From Pseudomonas congelans (GTDB lineage: Bacteria; Pseudomonadota; Gammaproteobacteria; Pseudomonadales; Pseudomonadaceae): DNA of 64,000 bases. The notes under the pieces were generated by a model. That model saw only the letters and a program-made list of their open reading frames with translations, was not told where the DNA came from and searched no databases. A program made the translations under genes and the position numbers. Every line of letters starts with the position of its first letter. Position 1 is the stretch's first letter. The stretch covers positions 124,001 through 188,000 of the forward strand of contig NZ_FNJH01000002.1 of assembly GCF_900103225.1 (NCBI RefSeq), given 5' to 3'. Below are positions 1 through 9,430 of this stretch, in pieces.

Positions 1-899
1 GAGGGGCGTACCGGATCAAGGGACTGAAGATCGTCAAGACCGATGGCAAGGTGCCGGTGCCCTTCTTCGACGCGCCGATGATCGAACTGGCAGTCAGCTG
101 GCATTCACTCTGGTATGACCATGCTGTGGTCGCGAAAGCCCTGTTCACCGGCCCGCAGATCAACTTCGTGGACGGCGGCAGCAAGCAAGACTCGCAGACC
201 GGTCAGGGCACCGACTGGCGTACCCAGATGGACAAGCTGTTGCCCATGACCCTCAACGAGTTGCGCATCGACAACGGGCGCATCACGTTCAATAACTTCA
301 ACTCCAAGCCCAAGGTAAAAATCGAGGCGGATCAGGTCAATGCCAGCATCTACAACCTGACCAATGTGGTCGACGTGGAAGGCAATCGCGATGCCGAGTT
401 CAAGGGCAAGGCGCGTCTGCTGGGCCATGCCGATCTGGAGAGCTCAGCCAGATTCGACCCGTTCAGCAACTTTGAAGACTTCGACTTCAAACTGCGCGCC
501 ACCGGCATCCAGCTCAAGAAACTCAACGACTTCTCGTCGGCCTACGGCAAGTTCGATTTCAATGCCGGCGATGGCGACGTGGTGATTGAAGCCCAGGCCG
601 ATAAGGGCCAGCTCAAGGGCTACATCAAGCCGCTGCTGCGCAATGTGGACGTATTCAATTGGCAGCAGGATGTCGAAAACAAGGACAAGGGGGTTTTCCG
701 CTCGATCTGGGAAGCGTTGGTCGGCACCAGCGAAACCGTATTGAAAAACCAGCGGGAAAACCAGTTCGCCACACGCGTCGACCTTAGCGGCAGCGTTCAT
801 CAGCAGGACATCAGCGGCTTCCAGGCGTTTCTGCAGATCCTGCGCAATGCGTTCGTGCAGGCATTCAATGCGCGCTATGAGAGCAGCAAGGGTTCCTGA
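1..899 (+). CDS. DUF748 (AsmA-like) protein, C-terminal part
   Basis: This reading frame is already open at base 3 and runs to a stop at 897-899, so the 5' end lies outside the window; the GTG at 51 is internal. The visible ~298 residues alternate short beta-rich stretches with polar segments, as in DUF748 proteins. Those are large envelope proteins related to AsmA/TamB, thought to span the periplasm or act in lipid or outer-membrane homeostasis. The C-terminus has an amphipathic helix and a short hydrophobic stretch (FLQILRNAFVQAF). No transmembrane segment is visible in this part. The family assignment rests on overall sequence character, not on a catalytic motif. Confidence 0.75.
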   Translation, partial: GAYRIKGLKIVKTDGKVPVPFFDAPMIELAVSWHSLWYDHAVVAKALFTGPQINFVDGGSKQDSQTGQGTDWRTQMDKLLPMTLNELRIDNGRITFNNFNSKPKVKIEADQVNASIYNLTNVVDVEGNRDAEFKGKARLLGHADLESSARFDPFSNFEDFDFKLRATGIQLKKLNDFSSAYGKFDFNAGDGDVVIEAQADKGQLKGYIKPLLRNVDVFNWQQDVENKDKGVFRSIWEALVGTSETVLKNQRENQFATRVDLSGSVHQQDISGFQAFLQILRNAFVQAFNARYESSKGS

Positions 900-1216
900 C
901 GTGCTTGTTTATCCACGGTATATACGCCCCACTTTTCCGCGGCGCATTCCGAATGAACAAGTGGCGGCGGATGCTCTTTTCTCTCAACTGAGTGCGGTAT
1001 TCAGACGACAGTAAGCAGCGGTATCGGCAAATCAGCCCTACCAAAAGCGGCGTTACAATTCAGACCCGGTCACGACGTGACGCCCCATTCAAGAACTGAA
1101 TAAGGCGTCTTCGTTCACAGCCCTCGGGCAGCCACGTTATAGTCAGGGCATTGCTTGCCCCTATTACGGCGTGCGTGCCGACCGGTTACGCACGCCCATG
1201 CGAAAAGGATGGATCA
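900..1216. other. Intergenic region without a recognisable gene
   Basis: About 317 bases between the DUF748 gene and the MoxR gene. I see no open frame with a credible ribosome site, no hairpin followed by a T run and no repeat. It presumably holds the promoter of the MoxR-VWA pair, but no clear -35/-10 pair stands out. Confidence 0.5.
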
Positions 1217-2062
1217 ATGAAGTTCGAAGGTACGCCGGCCTACGTTGCCACTGACGATCTGAAGCTGGCGGTCAACGCGGCCATCACGCTGGAGCGTCCA
1301 CTGCTGGTCAAGGGCGAGCCCGGCACCGGCAAGACCATGCTCGCCGAGCAACTGGCCGAGTCCTTCGGCGCGAAACTGATCACCTGGCATATCAAGTCCA
1401 CGACCAAGGCCCATCAGGGCCTGTACGAATACGATGCGGTGAGCCGTCTGCGCGACTCGCAACTGGGCGTCGACAAGGTCCACGACGTACGCAATTACCT
1501 GAAAAAGGGCAAGCTCTGGGAAGCCTTCGAGTCCGAGGAGCGTGTGATCCTGCTGATCGACGAAATCGACAAGGCCGATATCGAGTTCCCCAATGACCTT
1601 TTGCAGGAACTCGACAAGATGGAGTTCTACGTTTACGAGATCGATGAAACGATCAAGGCCAAGAAGCGACCGATCATCATCATTACCTCTAACAACGAGA
1701 AGGAGCTGCCGGACGCCTTTCTGCGTCGCTGCTTCTTCCACTACATCGCCTTTCCGGACCGGGCCACGCTGCAACGCATCGTCGATGTGCATTACCCGGA
1801 CATCAAGAAAGACCTGGTCAGCGAAGCACTGGACGTATTCTTCGACGTGCGCAAGGTACCGGGGCTGAAGAAGAAGCCCTCCACCTCCGAGCTGGTCGAC
1901 TGGCTGAAGCTGCTGATGGCCGACAACATCGGTGAAGCCGTGCTGCGCGAACGCGATCCGACCAAGGCCATTCCGCCGCTGGCCGGCGCGCTGGTCAAGA
2001 ACGAGCAGGACGTGCACCTGCTGGAACGTCTGGCGTTCATGAGCCGTCGCGGTAATCGCTGA
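1217..2062 (+). CDS. MoxR-family AAA+ ATPase
   Basis: A 281-residue AAA+ ATPase of the MoxR class, which usually acts as a chaperone for metal-cofactor insertion or complex assembly together with a VWA protein. Walker A is GEPGTGKT (residues 33-40) and Walker B is ILLIDEID (111-118). An arginine-rich sensor region (FLRRCFF) follows. The start at 1217 is preceded by AAGGA at a normal distance; an upstream in-frame start at 1151 has no such site and would add non-conserved residues. The gene for a CoxE-like VWA protein begins 37 bases downstream, so the two are probably one operon. The substrate of this pair is unknown. Confidence 0.9.
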   Translation: MKFEGTPAYVATDDLKLAVNAAITLERPLLVKGEPGTGKTMLAEQLAESFGAKLITWHIKSTTKAHQGLYEYDAVSRLRDSQLGVDKVHDVRNYLKKGKLWEAFESEERVILLIDEIDKADIEFPNDLLQELDKMEFYVYEIDETIKAKKRPIIIITSNNEKELPDAFLRRCFFHYIAFPDRATLQRIVDVHYPDIKKDLVSEALDVFFDVRKVPGLKKKPSTSELVDWLKLLMADNIGEAVLRERDPTKAIPPLAGALVKNEQDVHLLERLAFMSRRGNR

Positions 2063-2099
2063 TCGTGTCTACCCAACCTGCCATGTAAGGGCGACAGCC

Positions 2100-3278
2100 A
2101 TGCTGCTCAACCTGTTCAACGAAATGCGCGCGGCCAGGGTGCCGGTGTCCCTGCGTGAACTGCTGGACCTGATCAATGCGCTGAAACAGCGGGTCGTCTT
2201 CGCTGACATCGATGAGTTCTACTTTCTGGCGCGCACGATTCTGGTCAAGGACGAGCGCCATTTCGACAAGTTCGACCGCGCCTTCGGTGCGTATTTCAAC
2301 GGTCTGGAAAACCTCGACGATCATTTGCAGGCGCTGATCCCGGAAGACTGGCTGCGCAAAGAGTTCGAGCGCTCGCTGACGGACGAGGAACGTGCGCAGA
2401 TCCAGTCGCTGGGCGGCCTCGACAAGCTGATCGAAGAGTTCAAGAAACGCCTGGAAGAACAGAAGGAGCGTCACGCCGGTGGCAACAAATGGATAGGCAC
2501 CGGTGGCACCAGTCCGTTCGGTTCGGGTGGCTACAACCCGGAAGGCATTCGTGTCGGCGATGCAGGCGAGCGCAAAGGCAAGGCCGTCAAAGTCTGGGAC
2601 CAGCGCGAGTACAAGAATCTGGATGATCAGGTTGAGCTGGGGACGCGCAATATCAAGGTGGCCCTGCGCCGCCTGCGCAAGTTCGCTCGTCAGGGCGCTG
2701 CGGATGAACTGGACATCGACAGCACCATTGATCACACCGCACGCGATGCGGGCCTGCTGAACATTCAAATGCGTCCGGAGCGGCGCAACACCATCAAGTT
2801 ATTGCTGTTGTTCGACATCGGTGGCTCGATGGATTCGCACATCAAGGTCTGCGAAGAGCTGTTCTCCGCGTGCAAGACCGAGTTCAAGCATATGGAGTAT
2901 TTCTACTTCCATAACTTCATCTATGAATCGGTGTGGAAGAACAACCAGCGCAGAAGCTCGGAGCGGACCGCCACCCAGGACCTGCTGCATAAGTATGGCG
3001 AGGACTACAAAGTGATTTTCATCGGCGACGCCTCGATGGCGCCCTATGAAATCAGCCAGCCCGGCGGCAGTGTCGAACACTGGAATGAAGAGGCAGGCTA
3101 TGTGTGGATGCAGCGCTTCATGGCTAAATTCAAGAAGATCATCTGGATCAATCCCTACCCGAAAGATGCCTGGGACTACACCACCTCGACGCATATCGTA
3201 CGTGACTTGATTGAAGGTCAGATGTACCCGCTGACCCTGAGCGGCCTGGAAGAAGGCATGCGCTACCTGGCGAAATGA
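2100..3278 (+). CDS. VWA domain protein (CoxE-like), MoxR partner
   Basis: A 392-residue cytosolic protein. The N-terminal half is helical and charged, with a glycine-rich hinge near residues 127-150. The C-terminal half is a von Willebrand A-like domain whose metal-site motif reads D-I-G-G-S-M (D239 to S243), following the strand TIKLLLLF. The usual motif is DxSxS; here the middle Ser is Gly, so metal binding may be altered. Proteins of this type are encoded with MoxR ATPases and act as their adaptor. It follows the MoxR gene on the same strand. Confidence 0.88.
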   Translation: MLLNLFNEMRAARVPVSLRELLDLINALKQRVVFADIDEFYFLARTILVKDERHFDKFDRAFGAYFNGLENLDDHLQALIPEDWLRKEFERSLTDEERAQIQSLGGLDKLIEEFKKRLEEQKERHAGGNKWIGTGGTSPFGSGGYNPEGIRVGDAGERKGKAVKVWDQREYKNLDDQVELGTRNIKVALRRLRKFARQGAADELDIDSTIDHTARDAGLLNIQMRPERRNTIKLLLLFDIGGSMDSHIKVCEELFSACKTEFKHMEYFYFHNFIYESVWKNNQRRSSERTATQDLLHKYGEDYKVIFIGDASMAPYEISQPGGSVEHWNEEAGYVWMQRFMAKFKKIIWINPYPKDAWDYTTSTHIVRDLIEGQMYPLTLSGLEEGMRYLAK

Positions 3279-3305
3279 AATAAGGGTGCGTCCAATAATG
3301 TATAA

Positions 3306-3322
3306 GCCGGTCATCGACCGGC
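3306..3322. repeat. Short inverted repeat after the VWA gene
   Basis: GCCGGTC, three bases, then GACCGGC form a perfect 7-base-pair stem shortly after the VWA stop codon. No T run follows, so it may be a transcript-end hairpin rather than an intrinsic terminator. Confidence 0.45.
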
Positions 3323-3479
3323 CGCTACAACCCGACCAGCAGCATGATCGTTTTAAAACGCCGAACTACGCTGACAATTCCACACCACCAATCAGACGGA
3401 GAAGTGCTGATTGAGTAGATAGTTTTGCAGTTACTCCATCGTTTTGCCTGAGCAGCCGTCGCGACTTCGCGGGTTACTT

Positions 3480-4196
3480 ATGAACGAAACGCTCGGGATC
3501 ATGCAGCCTTACTTTTTCCCCTACATCGGTTACTTCCAGCTCATTGCGGCGGTTCAGCGCGGGCTTGTCTTTGACATCGTCAAATACAAACGCAAAAGCT
3601 GGATGAACCGCAATCGGGTACTGGACAGTAAAGGCGACTGGCAATACATCAGTGTTCCGGTCTGCGTCAGCGAGGGCGCACTGATCAAGGACGCAACCAT
3701 TATCGACCTTGCCTGCGCCCACCGACGAATCACGAATCAGCTTGAACACTATAGAGGCAAGGCCCCCTACTTCCGGGAAACCTTGCACGTGGTCGAGCAG
3801 ACATTCGGCACACCTGCCACCCACTTGTGTGAACTCAACACGCGCGCGCTGCAAGTGGTCTGCGAGTATTTAGGCATGAGCTTTAACTGGGAAAGCTGTG
3901 CAGCGATGAACCTGGACCTGCCCCCCATTGAACATGCGGGCCAATGGGCGCTGGAAATAAGCACCGTGCTGGAAGCGCGGCAGTACGTCAATGCCACTGG
4001 TGGACGCGAAATCTTTACACCCGGCGACTGGCAGGAAAGAGGTATAGAACTGAGGTTTCTTGAGCCCTCTTCATTCAGTTATTCCACGGGACCCATGAAT
4101 TTTGTCGAAAACCTTTCGATCATTGACGTGCTGATGTGGAACGCACCTGAAACAGTACTCGCCTATCTACACAATGAAACGCGGGCAGTCATATGA
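3480..4196 (+). CDS. WbqC family protein
   Basis: A 238-residue WbqC-like protein. The N-terminus (LGIMQPYFFPYIGYFQLI) is the signature of the family, which occurs in O-antigen and other glycan loci and is thought to act in nucleotide-sugar or polysaccharide synthesis; its exact reaction is not established. I placed the start at 3480 because the conserved motif begins six residues later; an upstream start at 3444 would add residues unlike the family. There are no glycan genes around it here. The next gene is convergent. Confidence 0.88.
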   Translation: MNETLGIMQPYFFPYIGYFQLIAAVQRGLVFDIVKYKRKSWMNRNRVLDSKGDWQYISVPVCVSEGALIKDATIIDLACAHRRITNQLEHYRGKAPYFRETLHVVEQTFGTPATHLCELNTRALQVVCEYLGMSFNWESCAAMNLDLPPIEHAGQWALEISTVLEARQYVNATGGREIFTPGDWQERGIELRFLEPSSFSYSTGPMNFVENLSIIDVLMWNAPETVLAYLHNETRAVI

Positions 4197-4232
4197 ACTG
4201 CCTCGCTATGTTTTGCTGCGCGCTACCCGCGG

Positions 4233-4760
4233 TCAACGCCAATCCCGTTCGAGTTGCGGCTTGCGTCGTCCGCCGTTGAAAACCCAGCCGATTAGCAGCA
4301 CGACACTTTCGATCACCAGCGCCAGCAGCAAGGCGCTGATGATGCCCCAGGCGATGACTTCGGGGGCCAGCAGGACTTGCCACGTGTAACCGTTGAAGGT
4401 TTCGCGACGGATATCCGGGTCGGAAGAGGTGGCGACGAACAAGGCTTTTGAATACCACGGCCCCTGAAGCCCGAGCCACTGACGCTCAAGGATGTGCGTG
4501 CGGTTCATCAGGGTGTCGATGGTATCCGCATCACTGCGAAAAACCGGGTCTTCACTGCTGCGATAGTGCTGGATCAGCGCCTGGATATCGCCCTTGAAGA
4601 ACTGCTGCGCAGTGGCGGTATAGCCCTTCACGGCTTGCTGCGCCTCGATCAGATGCGCTTCGACACGCTTGCTGTAGTCACTGATGAAACCGGGAATCTG
4701 AACCCCGAACAGCAGGCCCACGGTGAACAGCACCAATCGCAGATAACTTCGCAGCATCAA
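4233..4760 (-). CDS. DUF2937 family membrane protein
   Basis: A 175-residue protein with an N-terminal hydrophobic segment (residues about 5-22), a central region of roughly 100 polar, helical residues, and a second membrane segment near residues 133-158 followed by a basic tail. This two-anchor arrangement with a periplasmic helical loop fits DUF2937, common in Pseudomonas and of unknown function. It is convergent with WbqC, and the glutamine amidotransferase gene lies upstream on the same strand. Confidence 0.8.
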   Translation of the reverse strand: MMLRSYLRLVLFTVGLLFGVQIPGFISDYSKRVEAHLIEAQQAVKGYTATAQQFFKGDIQALIQHYRSSEDPVFRSDADTIDTLMNRTHILERQWLGLQGPWYSKALFVATSSDPDIRRETFNGYTWQVLLAPEVIAWGIISALLLALVIESVVLLIGWVFNGGRRKPQLERDWR

Positions 4761-4803
4761 TATCCCTCTTCTTTTTTATCCAGTAAGCCAATGTGCTGAT
4801 GTA

Positions 4804-5604
4804 TCAGGGCCTGGCCGTCTCGGTGACCGTGTCGACCGAACCTTGCGCCACGCATTCGCCCTTGCGCCAAAGGCTCCACTGGCCCGGTTCATAGCGGTTC
4901 CAGTTTTCGTTCTCGGTCAAGGGTTCGGTCGCGATGACCGTGACCACATCGTGCGGCGTCGTTTCAGCCTGAAAATCGACAATCACGTCGACATCTTTCA
5001 ATCGCGCCGGACCGAACGGCGCACGGCGGGTGATCTGAACCAGTTTGGTACTGCAAAAGCAAAACAGCCAGTCACCGTCGCTCAACAGGCAGTTGAACAC
5101 GCCTTTACTGCGATATTCGGCACACGCCTGGATCAGCGCAGGCAGTAACTCCTCGACCTCGACTGGCTCGGGAAAGGCTGCGCGAACACGATTGAGCAGG
5201 TCGCAGAAGGCTGCTTCGCTATCGGTATCGCCCACTGGCCGATAAAAGGTAACGCCCGGGGTGAAATCCGCCAGCTGGCCATTATGGGCAAAACACCAGT
5301 TGCGGCCCCAGAGTTCACGCACGAAAGGATGGGTATTGGACAGGCAGACCTTGCCGACGTTGGCCTGACGAATATGGCCAATCACGACTTCACTCTTGAT
5401 GGGATAACGCTGCACCAGTTGTGCGACTTCCGATTCGCTGCTGGCTGCCGGGTCCTGAAACAGGCGCAGACCACGGCCCTCGTAGAAGGCAATGCCCCAG
5501 CCATCGCGATGCGGACCGGTGCGGCCGCCCCGCTGCATCAGCCCGGTAAAGCTGAAGACTATGTCGGTCGGGACATTGGCGCTCATGCCCAGTAGTTCAC
5601 ACAT
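4804..5604 (-). CDS. Class II glutamine amidotransferase (YafJ-like)
   Basis: A 266-residue protein beginning [10 protein letters not shown]. Removal of the initiator methionine would expose Cys2 as the N-terminal nucleophile that hydrolyses glutamine. Other family motifs are the [10 protein letters not shown] segment, the [11 protein letters not shown] segment and FAHNGQ. It is a stand-alone glutaminase domain of the YafJ type without a synthetase domain, and its physiological acceptor is unknown. Length matches the family. It may be cotranscribed with the DUF2937 gene 43 bases downstream. Confidence 0.9.
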   Translation of the reverse strand: MCELLGMSANVPTDIVFSFTGLMQRGGRTGPHRDGWGIAFYEGRGLRLFQDPAASSESEVAQLVQRYPIKSEVVIGHIRQANVGKVCLSNTHPFVRELWGRNWCFAHNGQLADFTPGVTFYRPVGDTDSEAAFCDLLNRVRAAFPEPVEVEELLPALIQACAEYRSKGVFNCLLSDGDWLFCFCSTKLVQITRRAPFGPARLKDVDVIVDFQAETTPHDVVTVIATEPLTENENWNRYEPGQWSLWRKGECVAQGSVDTVTETARP

Positions 5605-5680
5605 GCTCAGGTTCTCGCTTCAAGACGTTTTGCAGCAGGTCATGCGCCGCAGGTCACGGCGCTTGCCAACGAAGCGGGAG

Positions 5681-6157
5681 CTACAACCGCGGCTCGACTC
5701 GCGCAGCCCTGGTCGGCGGAAGAGGCGCAGCATTCCTGCGAGCGTAGTGATCGTCTTCGGCAAAGGGCTCGTCAGCAGGGTCTGTTTCGACAGGCTGGGC
5801 CGCAGGCTTGGGCTGGCGAGCCTTGCGGCTGCGTTCGATCGGCCAGCGGATCAGCACGAACAACAGGTATGCCGTGAAGGCGAACATGCCATACATGGCC
5901 AGGTCCGACACGGCGGTCCAGACATTGCTGCCGACCTTGAACATCAGGTCGAGGGCGGTGATCGCCACGGCTGGCGCCATCGCATCCTTGGCAGGGTCGA
6001 CCATGGTCGGCGTAAACAGCAGCACCGCGACCGCCACCAGCAACGGCTCCTTGAGATACCGCCACATCCAGCGGGTCATCAGAAACCATACCAGCAGGCA
6101 ACCCAACGCGGCGAAGGCGTAGACGCTCCAGGCGATCAGATAGTCGTTTTCGGTCAT
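5681..6157 (-). CDS. Small membrane protein, hypothetical
   Basis: A 158-residue protein starting MTENDYLIAWSVYAF. The start at 6157 is chosen because this is a typical start of the conserved pseudomonad protein; a much longer open frame upstream only mirrors ptrB on the other strand. There are three hydrophobic segments (about residues 7-25, 34-50 and 76-98) followed by a basic, proline-rich cytoplasmic tail. I do not recognise a catalytic motif. The gene is divergent from ptrB and about 76 bases downstream of its stop begins the amidotransferase gene on the same strand. Confidence 0.72.
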   Translation of the reverse strand: MTENDYLIAWSVYAFAALGCLLVWFLMTRWMWRYLKEPLLVAVAVLLFTPTMVDPAKDAMAPAVAITALDLMFKVGSNVWTAVSDLAMYGMFAFTAYLLFVLIRWPIERSRKARQPKPAAQPVETDPADEPFAEDDHYARRNAAPLPPTRAARVEPRL

Positions 6158-6289
6158 GACGTCCGTGGTAAGCCAGGTAAAGAGGCGCTTATGATAACGG
6201 CTTTTGCCTGACGCGGCTTGCCTCGCTTCAGTATTCGGTTCAGCGTGTACCGATATTTTCCTGATTGATGCCTTAACAGAGAGCCCAGC

Positions 6290-8350
6290 ATGTCCTTCTC
6301 GAATGCAACCTCCAGCGCCCCGATCGCTCGCAAGGCCGACGGTTCCGACCCCTATGCCTGGCTGCAGAACCGCGACACCGAAGAAGTGCTCGACTACCTC
6401 AAGGCCGAAAACGCCTGGCAGGAGCAGCAACTGGCAGAGCAGACCGGGTTGCGCGAAAGCCTGTTCGAGGAAATCAAGGGCCGCATCCTCGAAACCGACC
6501 TGTCCCTGCCCTCGCCCTGGGGCCCGTACCTTTATTACACCCGCACCACACAGGGCGACGAATACGCCCGGCACTACCGCTGCCCGCGCCCGGCCGACGA
6601 CAGCAATACGGTGGATGAAAGCGCCGAGGAATTGTTGCTCGACCCCAACGAGATGGCCGATGGCGGCTTTTTCTCGCTGGGCGCATTCAGCATCAGCCCC
6701 GACCACCAGCGTCTGGCCTACAGCCTGGACACCAGTGGCGACGAGGTGTACGCGCTTTACGTCAAGGAGCTGAGCACCGGCCAGATCAGCAGCCTGCCCT
6801 TCGAAAACTGCGACGGTAGCATGACCTGGGCCAACGACAGCCAGACCCTGTTTTTCGGCGAGCTGGACGAAACCCATCGCCCGGGCAAGCTGCATCGCCA
6901 TACTCTGGGCACGGCATCGGCCGAGCAGGTATTCGACGAGCCGGATGGCCGATTCTTCCTGCATTGCTTCCGCAGCAGCTCAGAGCGCCAACTGATCATT
7001 CTGCTCAACAGCAAAACCACCAGCGAAGCCTGGGTGCTGGACGCCGATCATCCGCAACAGGCCTTCACCTGCCTCGCGCCGCGCAGCGAAGGTCACGAAT
7101 ACTATCCAGACCACGGGCTGCTCGACGGCGTCTGGACCTGGTTCATCCGCAGCAATCAGAGCGGCATCAACTTCGCGCTGTATCGCGCTGCGCAACAAGC
7201 CAGTGGCGTACCGGTGCGGGATGACTGGCAGACGCTGGTCGCGCACGACGACAAGATCATGCTTGAAGGCGTCAGCCTCAATGCCAAGGGCATCAGCCTG
7301 AGCCTGCGCGAGGGCGGCCTGCCGATCATCGAGGTACGTCCGCAAGCGCTGCCGACTTATCGCGTACAGCTGCCTGACGCCGCCTACAGCCTGTATGTGC
7401 AGGACACGCTGGAATTCGACAGTGACAAAATCCGCCTGCGCTACCAGTCGCTGAACCGTCCGGCCCAGGTCCGCCAACTGACCCTGGCCAGCGGCGAGCA
7501 AGTGGTGCTCAAGGAAACCCCGGTGCTGGGCACCTTCGACGCCGATGCGTACGTCAGCCAGCGCTTGTGGGCCACGGCCGGCGATGGCACCCAGGTGCCG
7601 ATCAGTCTGGTGGTCAAGCGCGAACTGGCCGGACAGGCCACCCCGCTGTATCTGTACGGCTACGGCGCCTATGGCGAGAGCCTCGACCCGTGGTTTTCCC
7701 ACGCCCGACTGAGCCTGCTCGACCGTGGCGTAGCGTTCGCCATTGCCCATGTGCGCGGCGGCGGCGAGCTGGGCGAGGCCTGGTATCGCAACGGCAAGCA
7801 GGAGCACAAACAGAACACCTTCGGCGACTTCATTGCCTGCGCCGAACACCTTGTCGCCCAGGGTCTGACCAGCGCCGAGCAACTGGTGATCAGCGGCGGC
7901 AGTGCCGGTGGCCTGCTGATCGGTGCGGTGCTCAACCAGCGGCCCGAGCTGTTCAAGGCGGCGATTGCAGAAGTGCCGTTCGTCGACGTGCTGAACACCA
8001 TGCTCGACCCGGACCTGCCGCTGACCGTCACCGAATACGACGAATGGGGCAACCCGCAGGAGCCGGAGGTCTACGAGCGCATCAAGGCCTACGCGCCCTA
8101 TGAAAATGTCACGGCCCAGGCCTACCCGGCCATGCTGGTCATCGCCGGCTACAACGACAGCCGCGTGCAGTATTGGGAAGCCGCCAAATGGGTCGCGAAA
8201 TTGCGCGCCACCAAGACCGACGACAACCCGCTGCTGCTCAAGACCGAACTCGGTGCCGGACACGGTGGCATGAGCGGTCGCTATCAGGGCTTGCGTGACG
8301 TGGCGCTGGAGTACGCGTTTATCTTCAAGGTATTGCAGATCGCCGAATGA
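6290..8350 (+). CDS. ptrB: Protease II / oligopeptidase B (S9 family)
   Basis: A 686-residue cytosolic serine oligopeptidase of the prolyl oligopeptidase family that cuts short peptides after basic residues. The N-terminal helix (DPYAWLQNRDTEEV) and a seven-bladed propeller precede the C-terminal alpha/beta hydrolase domain. The catalytic triad can be read as Ser538 in GGSAGG, Asp623 in GYNDSRV and His658 in GAGHGG. The conserved AHVRGGGELG strand is present. Length is typical for the family. It appears to be transcribed alone. Confidence 0.93.
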   Translation: MSFSNATSSAPIARKADGSDPYAWLQNRDTEEVLDYLKAENAWQEQQLAEQTGLRESLFEEIKGRILETDLSLPSPWGPYLYYTRTTQGDEYARHYRCPRPADDSNTVDESAEELLLDPNEMADGGFFSLGAFSISPDHQRLAYSLDTSGDEVYALYVKELSTGQISSLPFENCDGSMTWANDSQTLFFGELDETHRPGKLHRHTLGTASAEQVFDEPDGRFFLHCFRSSSERQLIILLNSKTTSEAWVLDADHPQQAFTCLAPRSEGHEYYPDHGLLDGVWTWFIRSNQSGINFALYRAAQQASGVPVRDDWQTLVAHDDKIMLEGVSLNAKGISLSLREGGLPIIEVRPQALPTYRVQLPDAAYSLYVQDTLEFDSDKIRLRYQSLNRPAQVRQLTLASGEQVVLKETPVLGTFDADAYVSQRLWATAGDGTQVPISLVVKRELAGQATPLYLYGYGAYGESLDPWFSHARLSLLDRGVAFAIAHVRGGGELGEAWYRNGKQEHKQNTFGDFIACAEHLVAQGLTSAEQLVISGGSAGGLLIGAVLNQRPELFKAAIAEVPFVDVLNTMLDPDLPLTVTEYDEWGNPQEPEVYERIKAYAPYENVTAQAYPAMLVIAGYNDSRVQYWEAAKWVAKLRATKTDDNPLLLKTELGAGHGGMSGRYQGLRDVALEYAFIFKVLQIAE

Positions 8351-8426
8351 ACTTGGTGTGAAACACCTGTCTTACTAGGATCGGGGGCAGCGGAGTTGCC
8401 CCTTTGTCAGGATTACCAGACCTCAC

Positions 8427-8903
8427 ATGTCAGAACCACTGTCCAACCTGAACAACGCCATACGCGACATGCTGCTCGATTGCGGCCTGTTCGACACGCT
8501 GCTGCCCGGCGACTTCTTTACCGTAGCCGGCTATTTCAGCATTACCGATATCGATAAAGGCGAGACCATCTTCGCCGAGGGCGATGCCGGAACCTTCATG
8601 TGCATCATCCATCAAGGCACCGTGTCTGTGCAGAAGCTTGCCGCAGACGGTCAACAGGTGGAAATCGCCGTTCTGCGGCGCGGACGCGCCTTCGGGGAAA
8701 TGGCAGTGCTGGACGGCGAGCGCCGCTCGGCCAGTTGTATCGCAGCCACCAGTTGCCAGCTATTGAACCTGGGCCGTGATTCGCTGGACAAGATGCTCGA
8801 GGACGCGCCGAAAATCGCCGCCAAGATCATTCGCGCCCTGGCCATCTCGTTGTCCAAGCGCCTGCGCATGGTCGATGGTCAATTACTCTCCCAGCAGGTG
8901 TGA
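8427..8903 (+). CDS. Cyclic nucleotide-binding domain protein
   Basis: A 158-residue protein consisting of one cyclic nucleotide-binding fold. The phosphate-binding cassette is recognisable as FGEMAVLDGERRSAS, and the segment GDAGTFMCIIHQGTVSVQ matches the preceding beta strands. There is no DNA-binding or transporter domain, so it is a stand-alone sensor or regulatory subunit. Which nucleotide it binds cannot be read from sequence. It lies 76 bases after ptrB on the same strand. Confidence 0.85.
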   Translation: MSEPLSNLNNAIRDMLLDCGLFDTLLPGDFFTVAGYFSITDIDKGETIFAEGDAGTFMCIIHQGTVSVQKLAADGQQVEIAVLRRGRAFGEMAVLDGERRSASCIAATSCQLLNLGRDSLDKMLEDAPKIAAKIIRALAISLSKRLRMVDGQLLSQQV

Positions 8904-8969
8904 GTTTGCCCATCTGGCGCTAAACTTGCCGACATTCCGCTTTCAATGCGCACACGCACAGGTGACACC

Positions 8970-9344
8970 ATGAGCACGGCCAATCCTCCTTCCCATACTG
9001 CCAAGCTGGACCGCATCCTGGCCGACGCCCAGCGCGATCGCGAAATGGGCTACCGCGACAAGGCGCTGCGCATGTACCCGCACGTTTGCGGCCGTTGCGC
9101 TCGCGAGTTCGCAGGCAAACGCCTCAGCGAACTGACCGTACACCACCGCGACCACAACCATGACAACAACCCGCAGGACGGCTCCAACTGGGAGCTGCTG
9201 TGCCTGTATTGCCACGATAACGAGCACTCGCGCTACACCGATCAGCAGTACTTCGCCGATGGCTCCCTGGGCAGTCCGAAAACCGCCAAGGCGACCCACA
9301 ACCCGTTCGCTGCACTGGCCGGGCTGATGAAAAAGGACGAGTGA
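8970..9344 (+). CDS. yajD: YajD family HNH nuclease
   Basis: A 124-residue HNH protein. Paired cysteines (CGRC and CLYC) bracket the HHRDHNHDNN motif, giving the zinc-stabilised beta-beta-alpha-metal fold of HNH nucleases. The start at 8970 gives MSTANPPSHTAKLDRIL, the usual start of YajD; an in-frame ATG at 8946 lies further upstream. YajD is widespread in gammaproteobacteria and its target is not known. Confidence 0.88.
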   Translation: MSTANPPSHTAKLDRILADAQRDREMGYRDKALRMYPHVCGRCAREFAGKRLSELTVHHRDHNHDNNPQDGSNWELLCLYCHDNEHSRYTDQQYFADGSLGSPKTAKATHNPFAALAGLMKKDE

Positions 9345-9430
9345 CCCCGGTACTTCCGAGCAGTCACGCTCCCCCGCCCTACCCGCACTTCCCCTAGCCT
9401 GCGGCCACCCGACCGACCGGATATTTCGCC

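Noticed and set aside
6980..8263. Long minus-strand open frame of 427 codons
   Set aside because: It is the mirror of ptrB; GC-rich codon bias opens the opposite frame, and there is no ribosome site or family resemblance.
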